DNA of 57,243 bases from NCBI GenBank assembly GCA_964430565.1, contig CAYSFD010000008.1, forward strand, positions 1 to 57,243. The letters are read 5' to 3'. Under the pieces are notes generated by a model. The model worked only from the letters and a program-made list of their open reading frames with translations. It did not search any database and was not told the origin of the DNA. The stretch comes from VBDM01 sp964430565 (lineage in GTDB: Bacteria; Pseudomonadota; Gammaproteobacteria; Burkholderiales; SG8-39). The number at the start of each line of letters is the position of its first letter. Positions within the stretch are counted from its first letter, which is position 1. Made by a program: the position numbers and the translations under genes. This document shows, piece by piece, positions 17,007-25,334 of the stretch.

Positions 17007-18193
17007 GCCGTGTCGCTCTCCGCTTCGGTTGCCGGCGCCATCGGTTCGATGCCGGAATCGACAAGCATCTTGCGGATAATCAAGTCTCGACCGTCGTGGC
17101 GCAGGGCGCACCAGTTGGGAGAACTGATTTTGAAGCTGCGCACGCGCGCGCGCATGCCGGGCGTGCGGGCAAACGTGACTTTTATCTCCGCCTGCGTGAC
17201 GTAATAGGGCGGCAGCGTGAGCTTGTCCATCAGGTCATAGACCGCCTTCGGGTCTTGCTTGGTCTCCGCTTCCACGGTGACACGCCGCTTTTTGCCGGAC
17301 TTCAGGCTCAAGCGAAGCATGTCCACCACCACCGATTCGATGCCACTTTCCGGCAGATACTTGAACACAAAATGCCGATTTGCCAATCCATCCAGGGCAT
17401 ACACCCGGTTATCGTCCGCAAACTCATTCAGACCATCGAACTTTAGAATGGCCGTTGCGAAAATCTTTTGCAGTTCGGGCACCGACTTGGTGTTACGCGG
17501 TGCGTAGATGTCCAGCGAGCCCTCGTCTTGGGAATAGACAAAGATGATCTCGAACGCAGGATGGCGGGCGCGCGCAGAAAGGGAATTGCGCACCCACTCC
17601 ATACCTGACTGGGCAAAGTCCTCGGGGTAGGCGAAAAAATATTCTTTGTCGTAGCGGCGGAAGACCTCCACCTTGCAATTGCGTCCGCGGCCTTCCTTGG
17701 TGTGGAAATGATGGCTGATCGCCTTCTCCAGCCGCTCGGTGTCTTCATCCTCCACATGCGGCTGCAAGTGGGGCAGGTCACTACGCTTCTTCCAGAGCGA
17801 TTCGGCGATGTTGTCCGAGTGCAGAAACAGCGTGGCGCCTTCCCAGTAAAGCTTGTGGTCCAGGAATGCCCACATCGCCGCGCCATGAAATCCGTCGATC
17901 TTAGAAATGGCTATAGGGAATGCCGTGTCCTGGTGAAAGTCCGCTTCGTCAGTTAGCGCCGTCACCCCACCCTGGCTGGCCATGCCTTCAACGTCCTGGC
18001 ATTCCGCCTCGATCTGGGCCTGCTTGTCGTCCGGCAATGCCGTGACGGCCTGGAAGATCGGCTCGACCTCAGTTTCCTTCAGTTTGTCGAAGTCGATGCC
18101 CTGCAGGACACCGTGCTTTTCCTGAAAATAGCGGGCCAACAGCGCATTGGGGGTACGCCGAAAAAACTGCAAATGCGAGTATTGCCCGGCCAT
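17003..18193 (-). CDS. unrecognised 396-residue protein, divergent from the DUF499 operon
   Basis: 396 residues, soluble, no signal peptide or clear enzyme motif. The N-terminus reads HLQFFRRTPNALLARYFQEKHGVL; later parts are acidic and mixed alpha/beta, including EVFRRYDKEYFFAYPEDFAQS and YALDGLANRHFVFKYLPESGIESV. A strong ribosome site (AAGGAG, seven bases before ATG) fixes the start. It is transcribed away from the ribbon-helix-helix gene, sharing a 104-bp control region. It is the first gene of a two-gene operon and may be a regulator, sensor or effector of the defence cassette; no family name can be given. Confidence 0.6.
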   Translation of the reverse strand: MAGQYSHLQFFRRTPNALLARYFQEKHGVLQGIDFDKLKETEVEPIFQAVTALPDDKQAQIEAECQDVEGMASQGGVTALTDEADFHQDTAFPIAISKIDGFHGAAMWAFLDHKLYWEGATLFLHSDNIAESLWKKRSDLPHLQPHVEDEDTERLEKAISHHFHTKEGRGRNCKVEVFRRYDKEYFFAYPEDFAQSGMEWVRNSLSARARHPAFEIIFVYSQDEGSLDIYAPRNTKSVPELQKIFATAILKFDGLNEFADDNRVYALDGLANRHFVFKYLPESGIESVVVDMLRLSLKSGKKRRVTVEAETKQDPKAVYDLMDKLTLPPYYVTQAEIKVTFARTPGMRARVRSFKISSPNWCALRHDGRDLIIRKMLVDSGIEPMAPATEAESDTA

Positions 18194-18297
18194 GCTTTAG
18201 CTCCTTGGCGCGAGTAGGACTCGACGCCATTGGATGATGTCGGATTTTACTGTACATTGCAGTATATCGACATTACAAACGCTGCATAGAGGGCGCC
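18194..18297. promoter_or_regulatory. shared divergent control region with nested inverted repeats
   Basis: This gap serves both the leftward 396-residue gene and the rightward ribbon-helix-helix gene. ATGTCG at 18237 pairs with CGACAT at 18268, and inside it TACTG at 18248 pairs with CAGTA at 18260; both repeats centre near 18255-18256. A minus-strand TAAAAT (around 18245) could be a -10 box. The nested repeats are a likely operator for the ribbon-helix-helix protein. Confidence 0.4.
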
Positions 18298-18510
18298 ATG
18301 GCCAAGGCCAAGTCCACCACGCTGACATTTCGTATCGAACCGGGCCTGAAGGAAGGGCTCCGCGCTGCCGCCGACCGCGAGCACCGTTCCATCGCCAACA
18401 TGATCGAAGTGCTGATTCGGGACTATTGCGGACGCAACGGCATCACGATCCAGGAGCAGAAGGCGCTGCTACTGGAGGACGCACCCAAACCGCAATCACG
18501 CAAACGATAG
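18298..18510 (+). CDS. ribbon-helix-helix (CopG/Arc-like) regulator
   Basis: 70 residues. TTLTFRIEPGLKEGLRAAADREHRSIANMIEVLIRDYC has the single strand and two helices of the MetJ/Arc/CopG fold, which binds DNA as a dimer. It is the first rightward gene before the DUF499 operon, with only 31 bp between them, and could bind the nested inverted repeats upstream to control both directions. It could instead be an orphan antitoxin; no matching toxin gene is seen beside it. Confidence 0.75.
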   Translation: MAKAKSTTLTFRIEPGLKEGLRAAADREHRSIANMIEVLIRDYCGRNGITIQEQKALLLEDAPKPQSRKR

Positions 18511-18541
18511 CCATCGATCACTCACCAACACTAGGCCGATC

Positions 18542-21500
18542 ATGAGCATCCACTCCCTCTGCAATCCGCGTCCGTCTGTTTTTGCTGCCGACAGACGAGC
18601 CACTGTCCTCAACCTCGATACGTTCCTTAAAGGGCAGGTCAATGGCCCGGAATTCTTTGAGGAGAACTTCTTCACCAACGGCATGCTTACGCTGGTGGAC
18701 CGGGCGTTCCGCCACTTGGGCGGGTCCGGCGCAGGTTCTTCGGTATTCCTGTTGTCGCAGGCGATGGGAGGCGGCAAGACGCACAGCATGATTGCGTTGG
18801 GACTGTTGGCGCGTGATCCCGAATTGCGAAAGAAAGTTCTCAGTGGCGAGCAAAACCCTGCTCCGAAGCTCGGCCTTTGTCGCGTGGCCGGGTTCAACGG
18901 GAGAAGCACCGATGCCGCGGGCGGAATCTGGGGATCGATAGCGGACCAACTCGGAAAATCCGAGCAATTCGCCCGCTACGTTTCGCCATTGCTCAGTGCA
19001 CCGGGCCCCGAGGCCTGGAAGCAGTTGCTTGGCGGTGAACCACTCGTTCTTTTTCTTGACGAACTCCCGCCATATCTGGAATACGCGGTGGCGGTCTCGG
19101 TCGGGAATAGTGACTTGGGAGTCGTTACGACGGCGGCGCTCGGAAATCTCTTTGTGGCCGTCGCCGAGATGAACAATGTGTGTCTGGTCCTTTCCGATTT
19201 GGCTGGAACGAATTTCAGCCTCGGCCAAGCAAATCTCAACGCCGCCTTCAGTCGGGCGGTCCAGGGGATTACTTCGGAATCCAAGCGAATCGCCGTCCCA
19301 ATCACCCCGGTCAATCCGAACGGCGACGAGCTGTATCACATATTGCGCAAACGCCTTTTCGAGACTAATGCGCCAGAGCCTGAAATCCAGAAGGTCGCTG
19401 GGGCTTACCGTGAGGCACTGCGCGAGGCGAACAAGATGGGCTTGACCACCACTTCGCCTGAGGCCCTTTACACCCGCGTCGTTGACGCCTATCCGTTCCA
19501 TCCCGACCTCCGGGAACTCGTAGGCAAGTTCAAGGAAAACGAAGGTTTCCAGCAAACCCGCGGTGTCATCCGACTCATGCAGATGGTGGTGTCCGACCTC
19601 TGGAAGTCAAAAAGGGCTGAGAAAATTGACTTAATTCATCCCTACGACCTCGATTTGAATCTGGATGAAATTGCTTCCGAGGTGCGCACCATCAACCCGT
19701 CGCTCAGTGAGGCCATCGCCCACGACATTGCACATAGCGGCGATGCCGAGGTTGAGCAGATCGATCTCGCCAATGGCAATTCCGATGCGTCCGACGCAGC
19801 CCGCCTGATACTCGTTGCCTCGCTTTCGACTACGCCGGGCGCCATTCACGGCCTACGTGAATATCAACTCGTCGATTGTCTCCAGCGTCCCGGGCGCGAC
19901 TTATCCACCTTCAAGGCCAACGTCCTCGACAAACTGGCCACCCGCGCTTGGTATCTGCACAATTCAGCCGACGGACGGCTGTTCTTCAAGAACCAGCAGA
20001 ACCTCGCCGCCAAGCTGCGTTCGACGGCGCTCTCACTCCACGCCGAAACCGTTGACCGGATGCTTCGCGAACATCTGGAGTCCTATTTTTCCGCTTCGCT
20101 GCGCGACTGTTACCAGGTCATCAAAGTTTTGCCGCCACCCGATGAAGTTCAGGTCGAGCAGGAAAAAACCACACTTGTCATCGTGCGGCCGGGCGGACAG
20201 GCGAACCAGTTGCCCGTTTCCGCCGACTGGCAGGCGTGGTGGAACCAGCAGCAATACAAAAATCGCATTCTCTTTCTCACCGGCTCGCGGGATACCTTTC
20301 AGAAAGTGCTCGATTCGGCCCGGCAAACTCGTGCGCTGCAAAGCATTGAAGACGAACTCAAGGCGGAAAGCACGCCTTCCGACGACCCGCAGTGGCGGGC
20401 GCTCGATGCGCTGCGGGATCGCGTGGGACTGCAATTCACGGCAGCACTGAAGGAAGCCTTCGACCAGATTGTCTATCCTTCCATCAATTCCGCCCTGCGA
20501 ACCACCGGCACCGATCTCGCCTTTGCCGGCAACCAGAATGGCGAAGCCACACTCCGCCACACCCTCGAAGGTGCTCAGAAATTCACTACCAAGATCGATG
20601 AAGACAGTTTCCGTTCCCGCGCAGAGGCCCGCCTGTTCGGGTCACAAGAGACCAAAGTTGTGCTCTGGTCAGACTTCAAACGCGCCGCTGCGGTCAATAC
20701 CAACTGGCCACTTCACAAACTTTCGGCGCTCGATGATCTCAAAGCCGAATGTTTGCGCCGCGGGCTATGGCGCGAAGAGGGCAATCACATTCGCCGTGGT
20801 CCGTTTCCCCCGCCCGTTCCCGAGGTTTCTGTTCGTGAACTCTCCACGCAGGAAGACGGCGAGGGGATAACCTATCTGAAAATCGAACCGCTGCATGCGC
20901 CTTCAGTTGTTTATGAAACGGGCGATTCCGACCCCACAATTGCTTCCAGTCCGGTGCCGACGCCAACCCGTTTTGAGGCGACGGGCATGCGTTACCGATT
21001 TCTGGCCTTCGATCCCGCCGACCAGACGCGCGTAAGCGTGGTGAAGGAATGGACCGCAAAGCTCAGGCTGAAATACCAGCTACACAACCGCGGCGATCAT
21101 TACGAAGTCGAGTTGCTCGCACTGCCCAAAGCCAATGGAACCTCCATCCGTTACACAACGGATGGTTCCTCGCCAACCAGCGCGGGATTTGCCACTTACG
21201 ATGGTGTCTTCCGCGTTCCCGCGAAGTGCCGCGTCGTGTGCGCCTTGGCTGTGTCCACCGGTTATGACCTGAACTCCGAACCAATCCGCATCGCGATTCC
21301 GCAGAAAGGGCAGGAGCGTCCGCCCATTGATCCCATATTGCCGGCCCGCTGGACCCAACAGACCAAACTGGATGACGCCGGGGCGGTCTGGGACTTCATC
21401 CAGCGATTGGAACTCGCCGCAGGTGTCAGCGCCCATGACATCAGCCTCACGGCCGAGAGCAACGACGGCCAGCAAAACGTGGAGTATTCCGGCGCCTTGG

Positions 21501-21688
21501 ATGGCGGCTACGCTGCCGCCGCCGTGAAATCCGTCGCGGATAAGCTCCAGGAAATCGTCGGCGGCGGTAGTCTACGAATGACGATTGGCTCCCTTGGCTT
21601 CCCCACCGGGCAGGCGCTTCTAGATTGGCTCAAGGCCACCAATCAGCCGTTTAATGCCGCCAAAGTAAGTCAAACCGCAGGCCAATGA
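18542..21688 (+). CDS. DUF499 AAA+ ATPase of an anti-phage cassette
   Basis: 1048 residues. The Walker A loop MGGGKTHS is near residues 74-82 and Walker B LVLFLDELPPYLE near 168-178, both typical of DUF499 ATPases, a group that includes BrxC/PglY-like proteins of BREX. The middle is long and mostly helical. Near residues 865-905 a small beta domain (YTTDGSSPTS, then TYDGVFRVPAKCRVV) resembles the chitobiase C-terminal/Fn3-associated fold, an unexpected surface-type module in a cytosolic ATPase. It likely powers substrate recognition or assembly of the defence complex. The stop overlaps the DUF3780 start (ATGA). No strong ribosome site precedes ATG 18542. Confidence 0.85.
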   Translation: MSIHSLCNPRPSVFAADRRATVLNLDTFLKGQVNGPEFFEENFFTNGMLTLVDRAFRHLGGSGAGSSVFLLSQAMGGGKTHSMIALGLLARDPELRKKVLSGEQNPAPKLGLCRVAGFNGRSTDAAGGIWGSIADQLGKSEQFARYVSPLLSAPGPEAWKQLLGGEPLVLFLDELPPYLEYAVAVSVGNSDLGVVTTAALGNLFVAVAEMNNVCLVLSDLAGTNFSLGQANLNAAFSRAVQGITSESKRIAVPITPVNPNGDELYHILRKRLFETNAPEPEIQKVAGAYREALREANKMGLTTTSPEALYTRVVDAYPFHPDLRELVGKFKENEGFQQTRGVIRLMQMVVSDLWKSKRAEKIDLIHPYDLDLNLDEIASEVRTINPSLSEAIAHDIAHSGDAEVEQIDLANGNSDASDAARLILVASLSTTPGAIHGLREYQLVDCLQRPGRDLSTFKANVLDKLATRAWYLHNSADGRLFFKNQQNLAAKLRSTALSLHAETVDRMLREHLESYFSASLRDCYQVIKVLPPPDEVQVEQEKTTLVIVRPGGQANQLPVSADWQAWWNQQQYKNRILFLTGSRDTFQKVLDSARQTRALQSIEDELKAESTPSDDPQWRALDALRDRVGLQFTAALKEAFDQIVYPSINSALRTTGTDLAFAGNQNGEATLRHTLEGAQKFTTKIDEDSFRSRAEARLFGSQETKVVLWSDFKRAAAVNTNWPLHKLSALDDLKAECLRRGLWREEGNHIRRGPFPPPVPEVSVRELSTQEDGEGITYLKIEPLHAPSVVYETGDSDPTIASSPVPTPTRFEATGMRYRFLAFDPADQTRVSVVKEWTAKLRLKYQLHNRGDHYEVELLALPKANGTSIRYTTDGSSPTSAGFATYDGVFRVPAKCRVVCALAVSTGYDLNSEPIRIAIPQKGQERPPIDPILPARWTQQTKLDDAGAVWDFIQRLELAAGVSAHDISLTAESNDGQQNVEYSGALDGGYAAAAVKSVADKLQEIVGGGSLRMTIGSLGFPTGQALLDWLKATNQPFNAAKVSQTAGQ

Positions 21689-22317
21689 GCATGGCACGCA
21701 ACAGTTCATCGTCAGCCCGCAAAGTCGTCGGCCTCGGCTTTCTGCCAGAGGAAGCCCGCCACGGCTTTTTGATCGATATACCGAGGGGCAGCGGGGGTAG
21801 TGACATCATCTGCATCACCGAGCACCGGGGCGATGACCTCGACCATCTGGGCGCCCGCGCGGTGGATGCGCCGTCACCCAACGACCCTTCGCTGCGAGTT
21901 GTCATCGACCGTACTCGCTGGCAGGCAATCGCCCCGGCGTTCTGGGAAGAGGCCAATCGCCGCTTGCGCGCCAACGGATTGCCAAGCGCCAAGTTTCAGA
22001 AAAACCCCGGCAAGCCCGTGCCCGTGCATCCGTCGCTGGGCAAGGAACTCTGCATCCTTTGCTGGGCGGTGGAAGACGCCTCACCCGACGACATTCCCAA
22101 TGCCCTGCGCAACTGGGAGGCGCTGGCCCCCGAGGAGCGCTGGTGGCTTTACACCATGACTGTGGCCACCACCGGCCAAGCCATGCAGAAAGGCGTGGGC
22201 TGGCGTAAGGCACTGCGCGCCGCCATTGCTGACAATCCTTTCGTCAAAGGCGAGGGCCTTTCGCCTCGCGCGCGCCGCGAGCTTCTTGGCCATTCGCAGC
22301 TCTCACTCTCACTCTGA
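21685..22317 (+). CDS. DUF3780 anti-phage-associated protein
   Basis: 210 residues. GLGFLPEEARHGFLIDIPRG at the start, VVIDRTRWQAIAPAFWEEANRRL in the middle and EERWWLYTMTVATTGQA fit the DUF3780 family, known mainly as a partner of DUF499 ATPases and DUF1156 methyltransferases. Its biochemical role is not established. The ATGA overlap with the ATPase gene and the 17-bp gap to the methyltransferase gene place it inside one operon, so it is probably a structural subunit of the same machine. Confidence 0.8.
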   Translation: MSMARNSSSSARKVVGLGFLPEEARHGFLIDIPRGSGGSDIICITEHRGDDLDHLGARAVDAPSPNDPSLRVVIDRTRWQAIAPAFWEEANRRLRANGLPSAKFQKNPGKPVPVHPSLGKELCILCWAVEDASPDDIPNALRNWEALAPEERWWLYTMTVATTGQAMQKGVGWRKALRAAIADNPFVKGEGLSPRARRELLGHSQLSLSL

Positions 22318-22334
22318 CAGGCTTCGTTTCTGCA

Positions 22335-25334
22335 ATGTCCACTTTTATCGAAACGCAATTTCCTATTGCTCGCCTTTCCGCGGAGTCTTACAAGGAGCGT
22401 AAGGCGGGAGCTGGCCAAACGCTCACTACGCTTGGAAAATGGTGGGGCCGCAAGCCACTCATTCTCGTCCGCGCTTCCATCCTCGGCATGTTGATGCCCG
22501 CTTCGGCTAACGCGAAAAAAGACCGCCAAATATTCCTTAAGATACTTACGATGGACGACGACGGCGCTTGGCAGCGCTGCAGGGGCGAGATCCCAGCGGC
22601 GGCTTGGCGTGAAGCGGCGTCGCAGGAAGTCCAAAAAGAATACTTTGGCGCTCGCGGATTCAAGCAAGGGCTTACCGACGAGGAAAAGGAAGATATCTGC
22701 GCCCAAATTTGGGAATCGCTCACGGACGCACATCGACGCGCTCTCGATGCCCAGCGAAGACGGCCCGTTGCCGACCGTACCGCCTTCGACGTTCTGCCTT
22801 ATACCGAGCGCCTCAAGCACTGCGATCGTCCGGAAAATATAGCAGGTCCCACGTCTGAGGCTTGGTCGGAGATTAACCGTCATCTTGGCACCACGGCCAC
22901 GTCGCTTTCCGGTCTTATCGACCAACTTGGTCAACGCACCTTCGGGCATGTGCCCCGTGTTGGCGATAGCTTCTGTGGTGGTGGTTCTATTCCCTTCGAG
23001 GCCGCCCGTATAGGTTGTGCGACCTATGGCTCCGACCTTAATCCCGTAGCCTGCCTGCTAACTTGGGCCAGTCTCAATCTTCTTGGTGGCAGTAAAGAGA
23101 TGCACGAAGACGTGCAGCAAGTGCAGAAGGAGGTTTTTGCTGCTGCAGACCGGCAAATCAGAGAATGGGGTATCGAACACAACGACCGCGGAGAACGTGC
23201 TGAGGCGTACCTTTACTGTGTGGAGGTGAAGCCGGAAGGCTGCGACTACTACATCCCCCTCGCACCAAGCTGGGTGATCTCCGAAAAATACCGCATTGTC
23301 GTCACATGGCACCGAAAGGCTGCTACCGATCGATTGACCCCTGAAGTCGTTACCGTTTCTGAGAGCGAACTTAAGCTCTACAAGAATAAGAAAGGCGCCA
23401 CCGCAGTAAACAGTCGCGTCATAGATCCCTTCGATACTAGCCGCTCGTGGTCGGTGGAAGCACTGCGTGGACCAGAGGGGCTCCGTCGGTGGACTAATGA
23501 AGATCTAGTGCCCCGCCCCGGCGATGTATTTCAGGAACGCCTTTACTTCATCCGCTGGATCAACGCGAAGGGTAAACGCCGCTACGCTGCGCCTGACGCT
23601 ACCGACCTCGCCCGCGAAGCGAAGGTTCTCGATTTGCTACGCGAGCGCTTTGCTAACTGGCAACGCGATGGCTTTATTCCGTCCATGGCGATTCCTGAGA
23701 AGGGCGCGGAAACTGATCGGCTTTTCCGGGAACGCGGCTGGACTCATTGGCATCACCTCTTCACGCCACGGCAGCTACTGGCATATGGAGCCTACCTAAC
23801 TGGATTGCGGAAGACCCACTCCGTCGAAGCAGCAGTAAATTTGAGTTTGAAGCTTGCAACGCAAACCAATTGGAACTCCAGATTAAATATATGGAACGCA
23901 AATCTTGGGAAGGGCAGTGGGGTTGGCTACTCTGAACAGACATTCGCCAATCAAGCGTTGAACACTCTATATAACTATGGCACACGTTCGTTCGGGTGTT
24001 TGGCCGAATCATTGTTGAGTACTCTGCCCTCAGTGGAGTTGGCCTCCAAGCAAAATGTGATTGTTTCAGCGGACGCCCGCGACGTCCGAGAAACGTGTGA
24101 TCTTTGGATCACCGATCCGCCCTACGCTGACGCTGTTAACTACCACGAACTCGGCGATTTCTTCCTAGCGTGGTATGACAGGCAGCTCGCGAAGATCTTT
24201 CCCGATTGGACGCCCGACGCCAGAACCGAACTTGCCGTGCGAGGCGATGGAGAAGATTTTCGCCGTTCCATGGTAGAGATTTACCGTAACCTCGCGCAGC
24301 ACATGCCCGACAATGGCCTGCAGATGGTCATGTTCACGCACCAGAACCCGGCAGTCTGGGCCGATCTTGGCATGATTCTTTGGGCCGCCGGGCTCAAAGC
24401 GACGGCAGCCTGGACCGTTAGCACCGAGACAGCCGCTGGCCTCAAGAAAGGCAACTACGTTCAAGGCACTGTATGCCTTGTCCTGCGCAAGCGCGCCAAT
24501 AACGAACCGGGCTTCCTCGATGAAGTTTATCCGCTGGTTGAGGACGAGGTGAAGCTCCAGATTACGTCGATGCAAGCCCTCGACGAAGGCGGCGAGCCCA
24601 ACTTCAACGACGCCGATTATCAACTCGCCGCCTATGCCGCCGCGCTCAAAGTGCTCACCCAATACGGCAATCTTGATGGGAAGGATGTCGAGCATGAAGT
24701 CTTCGCTGAGCGCACTAAGAACGAGAAAAGCGATTTTGAGACCGTTATCGACCGCGCCCTCGGCATTGCCTGCGATACGCTCATCCCCCGTGGGTTGGAT
24801 TATTCATGGCGCGAGCTTTCACTTGTAGAGCGCTACTACCTCCGTTCCCTCGACATTGAGAGCCGTGGAGAACGTCGCAAAGGCATGTATGAAGAGTTGG
24901 CTCGCGGCTTTGGCGTGACCGATATACGGCCCCTACTGAAGAGCGACAAAGCCAACGGTACGCGGATGTTCACACCTTCTGGCTTGGCGGCGAGCCACCT
25001 CGCACCTATCCTAGCCGCGGAATCAGATACGCCCGCACTGCCGGCCCGCCGTGGGCGCGCTGGCGCGGGAGCGCCGCACCCGTTTGCCGCTTCGCCACTT
25101 CGACATCTAATGTTTGCGGTCCGCGAAACCACTGCTGCCGACAACAGCCCGGAGCCCGGCCGCCAATACCTGCGCGACACCTTCGGCCAGGGTTACTGGG
25201 GCAAACGCGAAGGTTTCATCGCACTGCTTGAATGGCTCGCCGCGCTGGGCAACGCTGAGGGCATGAATGAATGGATCGCCGATTCCGATTCCGCTCGCAT
25301 CCTCGCCGGACGCCTGCGTAACGACCACGCCTGA
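22335..25334 (+). CDS. DUF1156 DNA methyltransferase
   Basis: 999 residues. The N-terminal DUF1156 region has LGKWWGRKPLILVRASILGMLMP (residues 33-56). A SAM-binding motif FCGGGSIPFEAA lies near 213-224, and the catalytic motif TDPPYADAVNY near 592-602, marking an amino-methyltransferase, most likely N6-adenine. COG1743-type enzymes of this kind include PglXI of type 3 BREX. It should mark self DNA and perhaps act in discrimination. The stretch 23800-24060 is more AT-rich than the rest of the gene, suggesting mosaic history. Its stop overlaps the next start by one base (TGATG). Confidence 0.88.
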   Translation: MSTFIETQFPIARLSAESYKERKAGAGQTLTTLGKWWGRKPLILVRASILGMLMPASANAKKDRQIFLKILTMDDDGAWQRCRGEIPAAAWREAASQEVQKEYFGARGFKQGLTDEEKEDICAQIWESLTDAHRRALDAQRRRPVADRTAFDVLPYTERLKHCDRPENIAGPTSEAWSEINRHLGTTATSLSGLIDQLGQRTFGHVPRVGDSFCGGGSIPFEAARIGCATYGSDLNPVACLLTWASLNLLGGSKEMHEDVQQVQKEVFAAADRQIREWGIEHNDRGERAEAYLYCVEVKPEGCDYYIPLAPSWVISEKYRIVVTWHRKAATDRLTPEVVTVSESELKLYKNKKGATAVNSRVIDPFDTSRSWSVEALRGPEGLRRWTNEDLVPRPGDVFQERLYFIRWINAKGKRRYAAPDATDLAREAKVLDLLRERFANWQRDGFIPSMAIPEKGAETDRLFRERGWTHWHHLFTPRQLLAYGAYLTGLRKTHSVEAAVNLSLKLATQTNWNSRLNIWNANLGKGSGVGYSEQTFANQALNTLYNYGTRSFGCLAESLLSTLPSVELASKQNVIVSADARDVRETCDLWITDPPYADAVNYHELGDFFLAWYDRQLAKIFPDWTPDARTELAVRGDGEDFRRSMVEIYRNLAQHMPDNGLQMVMFTHQNPAVWADLGMILWAAGLKATAAWTVSTETAAGLKKGNYVQGTVCLVLRKRANNEPGFLDEVYPLVEDEVKLQITSMQALDEGGEPNFNDADYQLAAYAAALKVLTQYGNLDGKDVEHEVFAERTKNEKSDFETVIDRALGIACDTLIPRGLDYSWRELSLVERYYLRSLDIESRGERRKGMYEELARGFGVTDIRPLLKSDKANGTRMFTPSGLAASHLAPILAAESDTPALPARRGRAGAGAPHPFAASPLRHLMFAVRETTAADNSPEPGRQYLRDTFGQGYWGKREGFIALLEWLAALGNAEGMNEWIADSDSARILAGRLRNDHA

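Noticed and set aside
18298..18510. Ribbon-helix-helix gene as antitoxin of a toxin-antitoxin pair
   Set aside because: The neighbours are a 1048-residue ATPase and a divergent 396-residue protein; no small toxin-type gene lies beside it.
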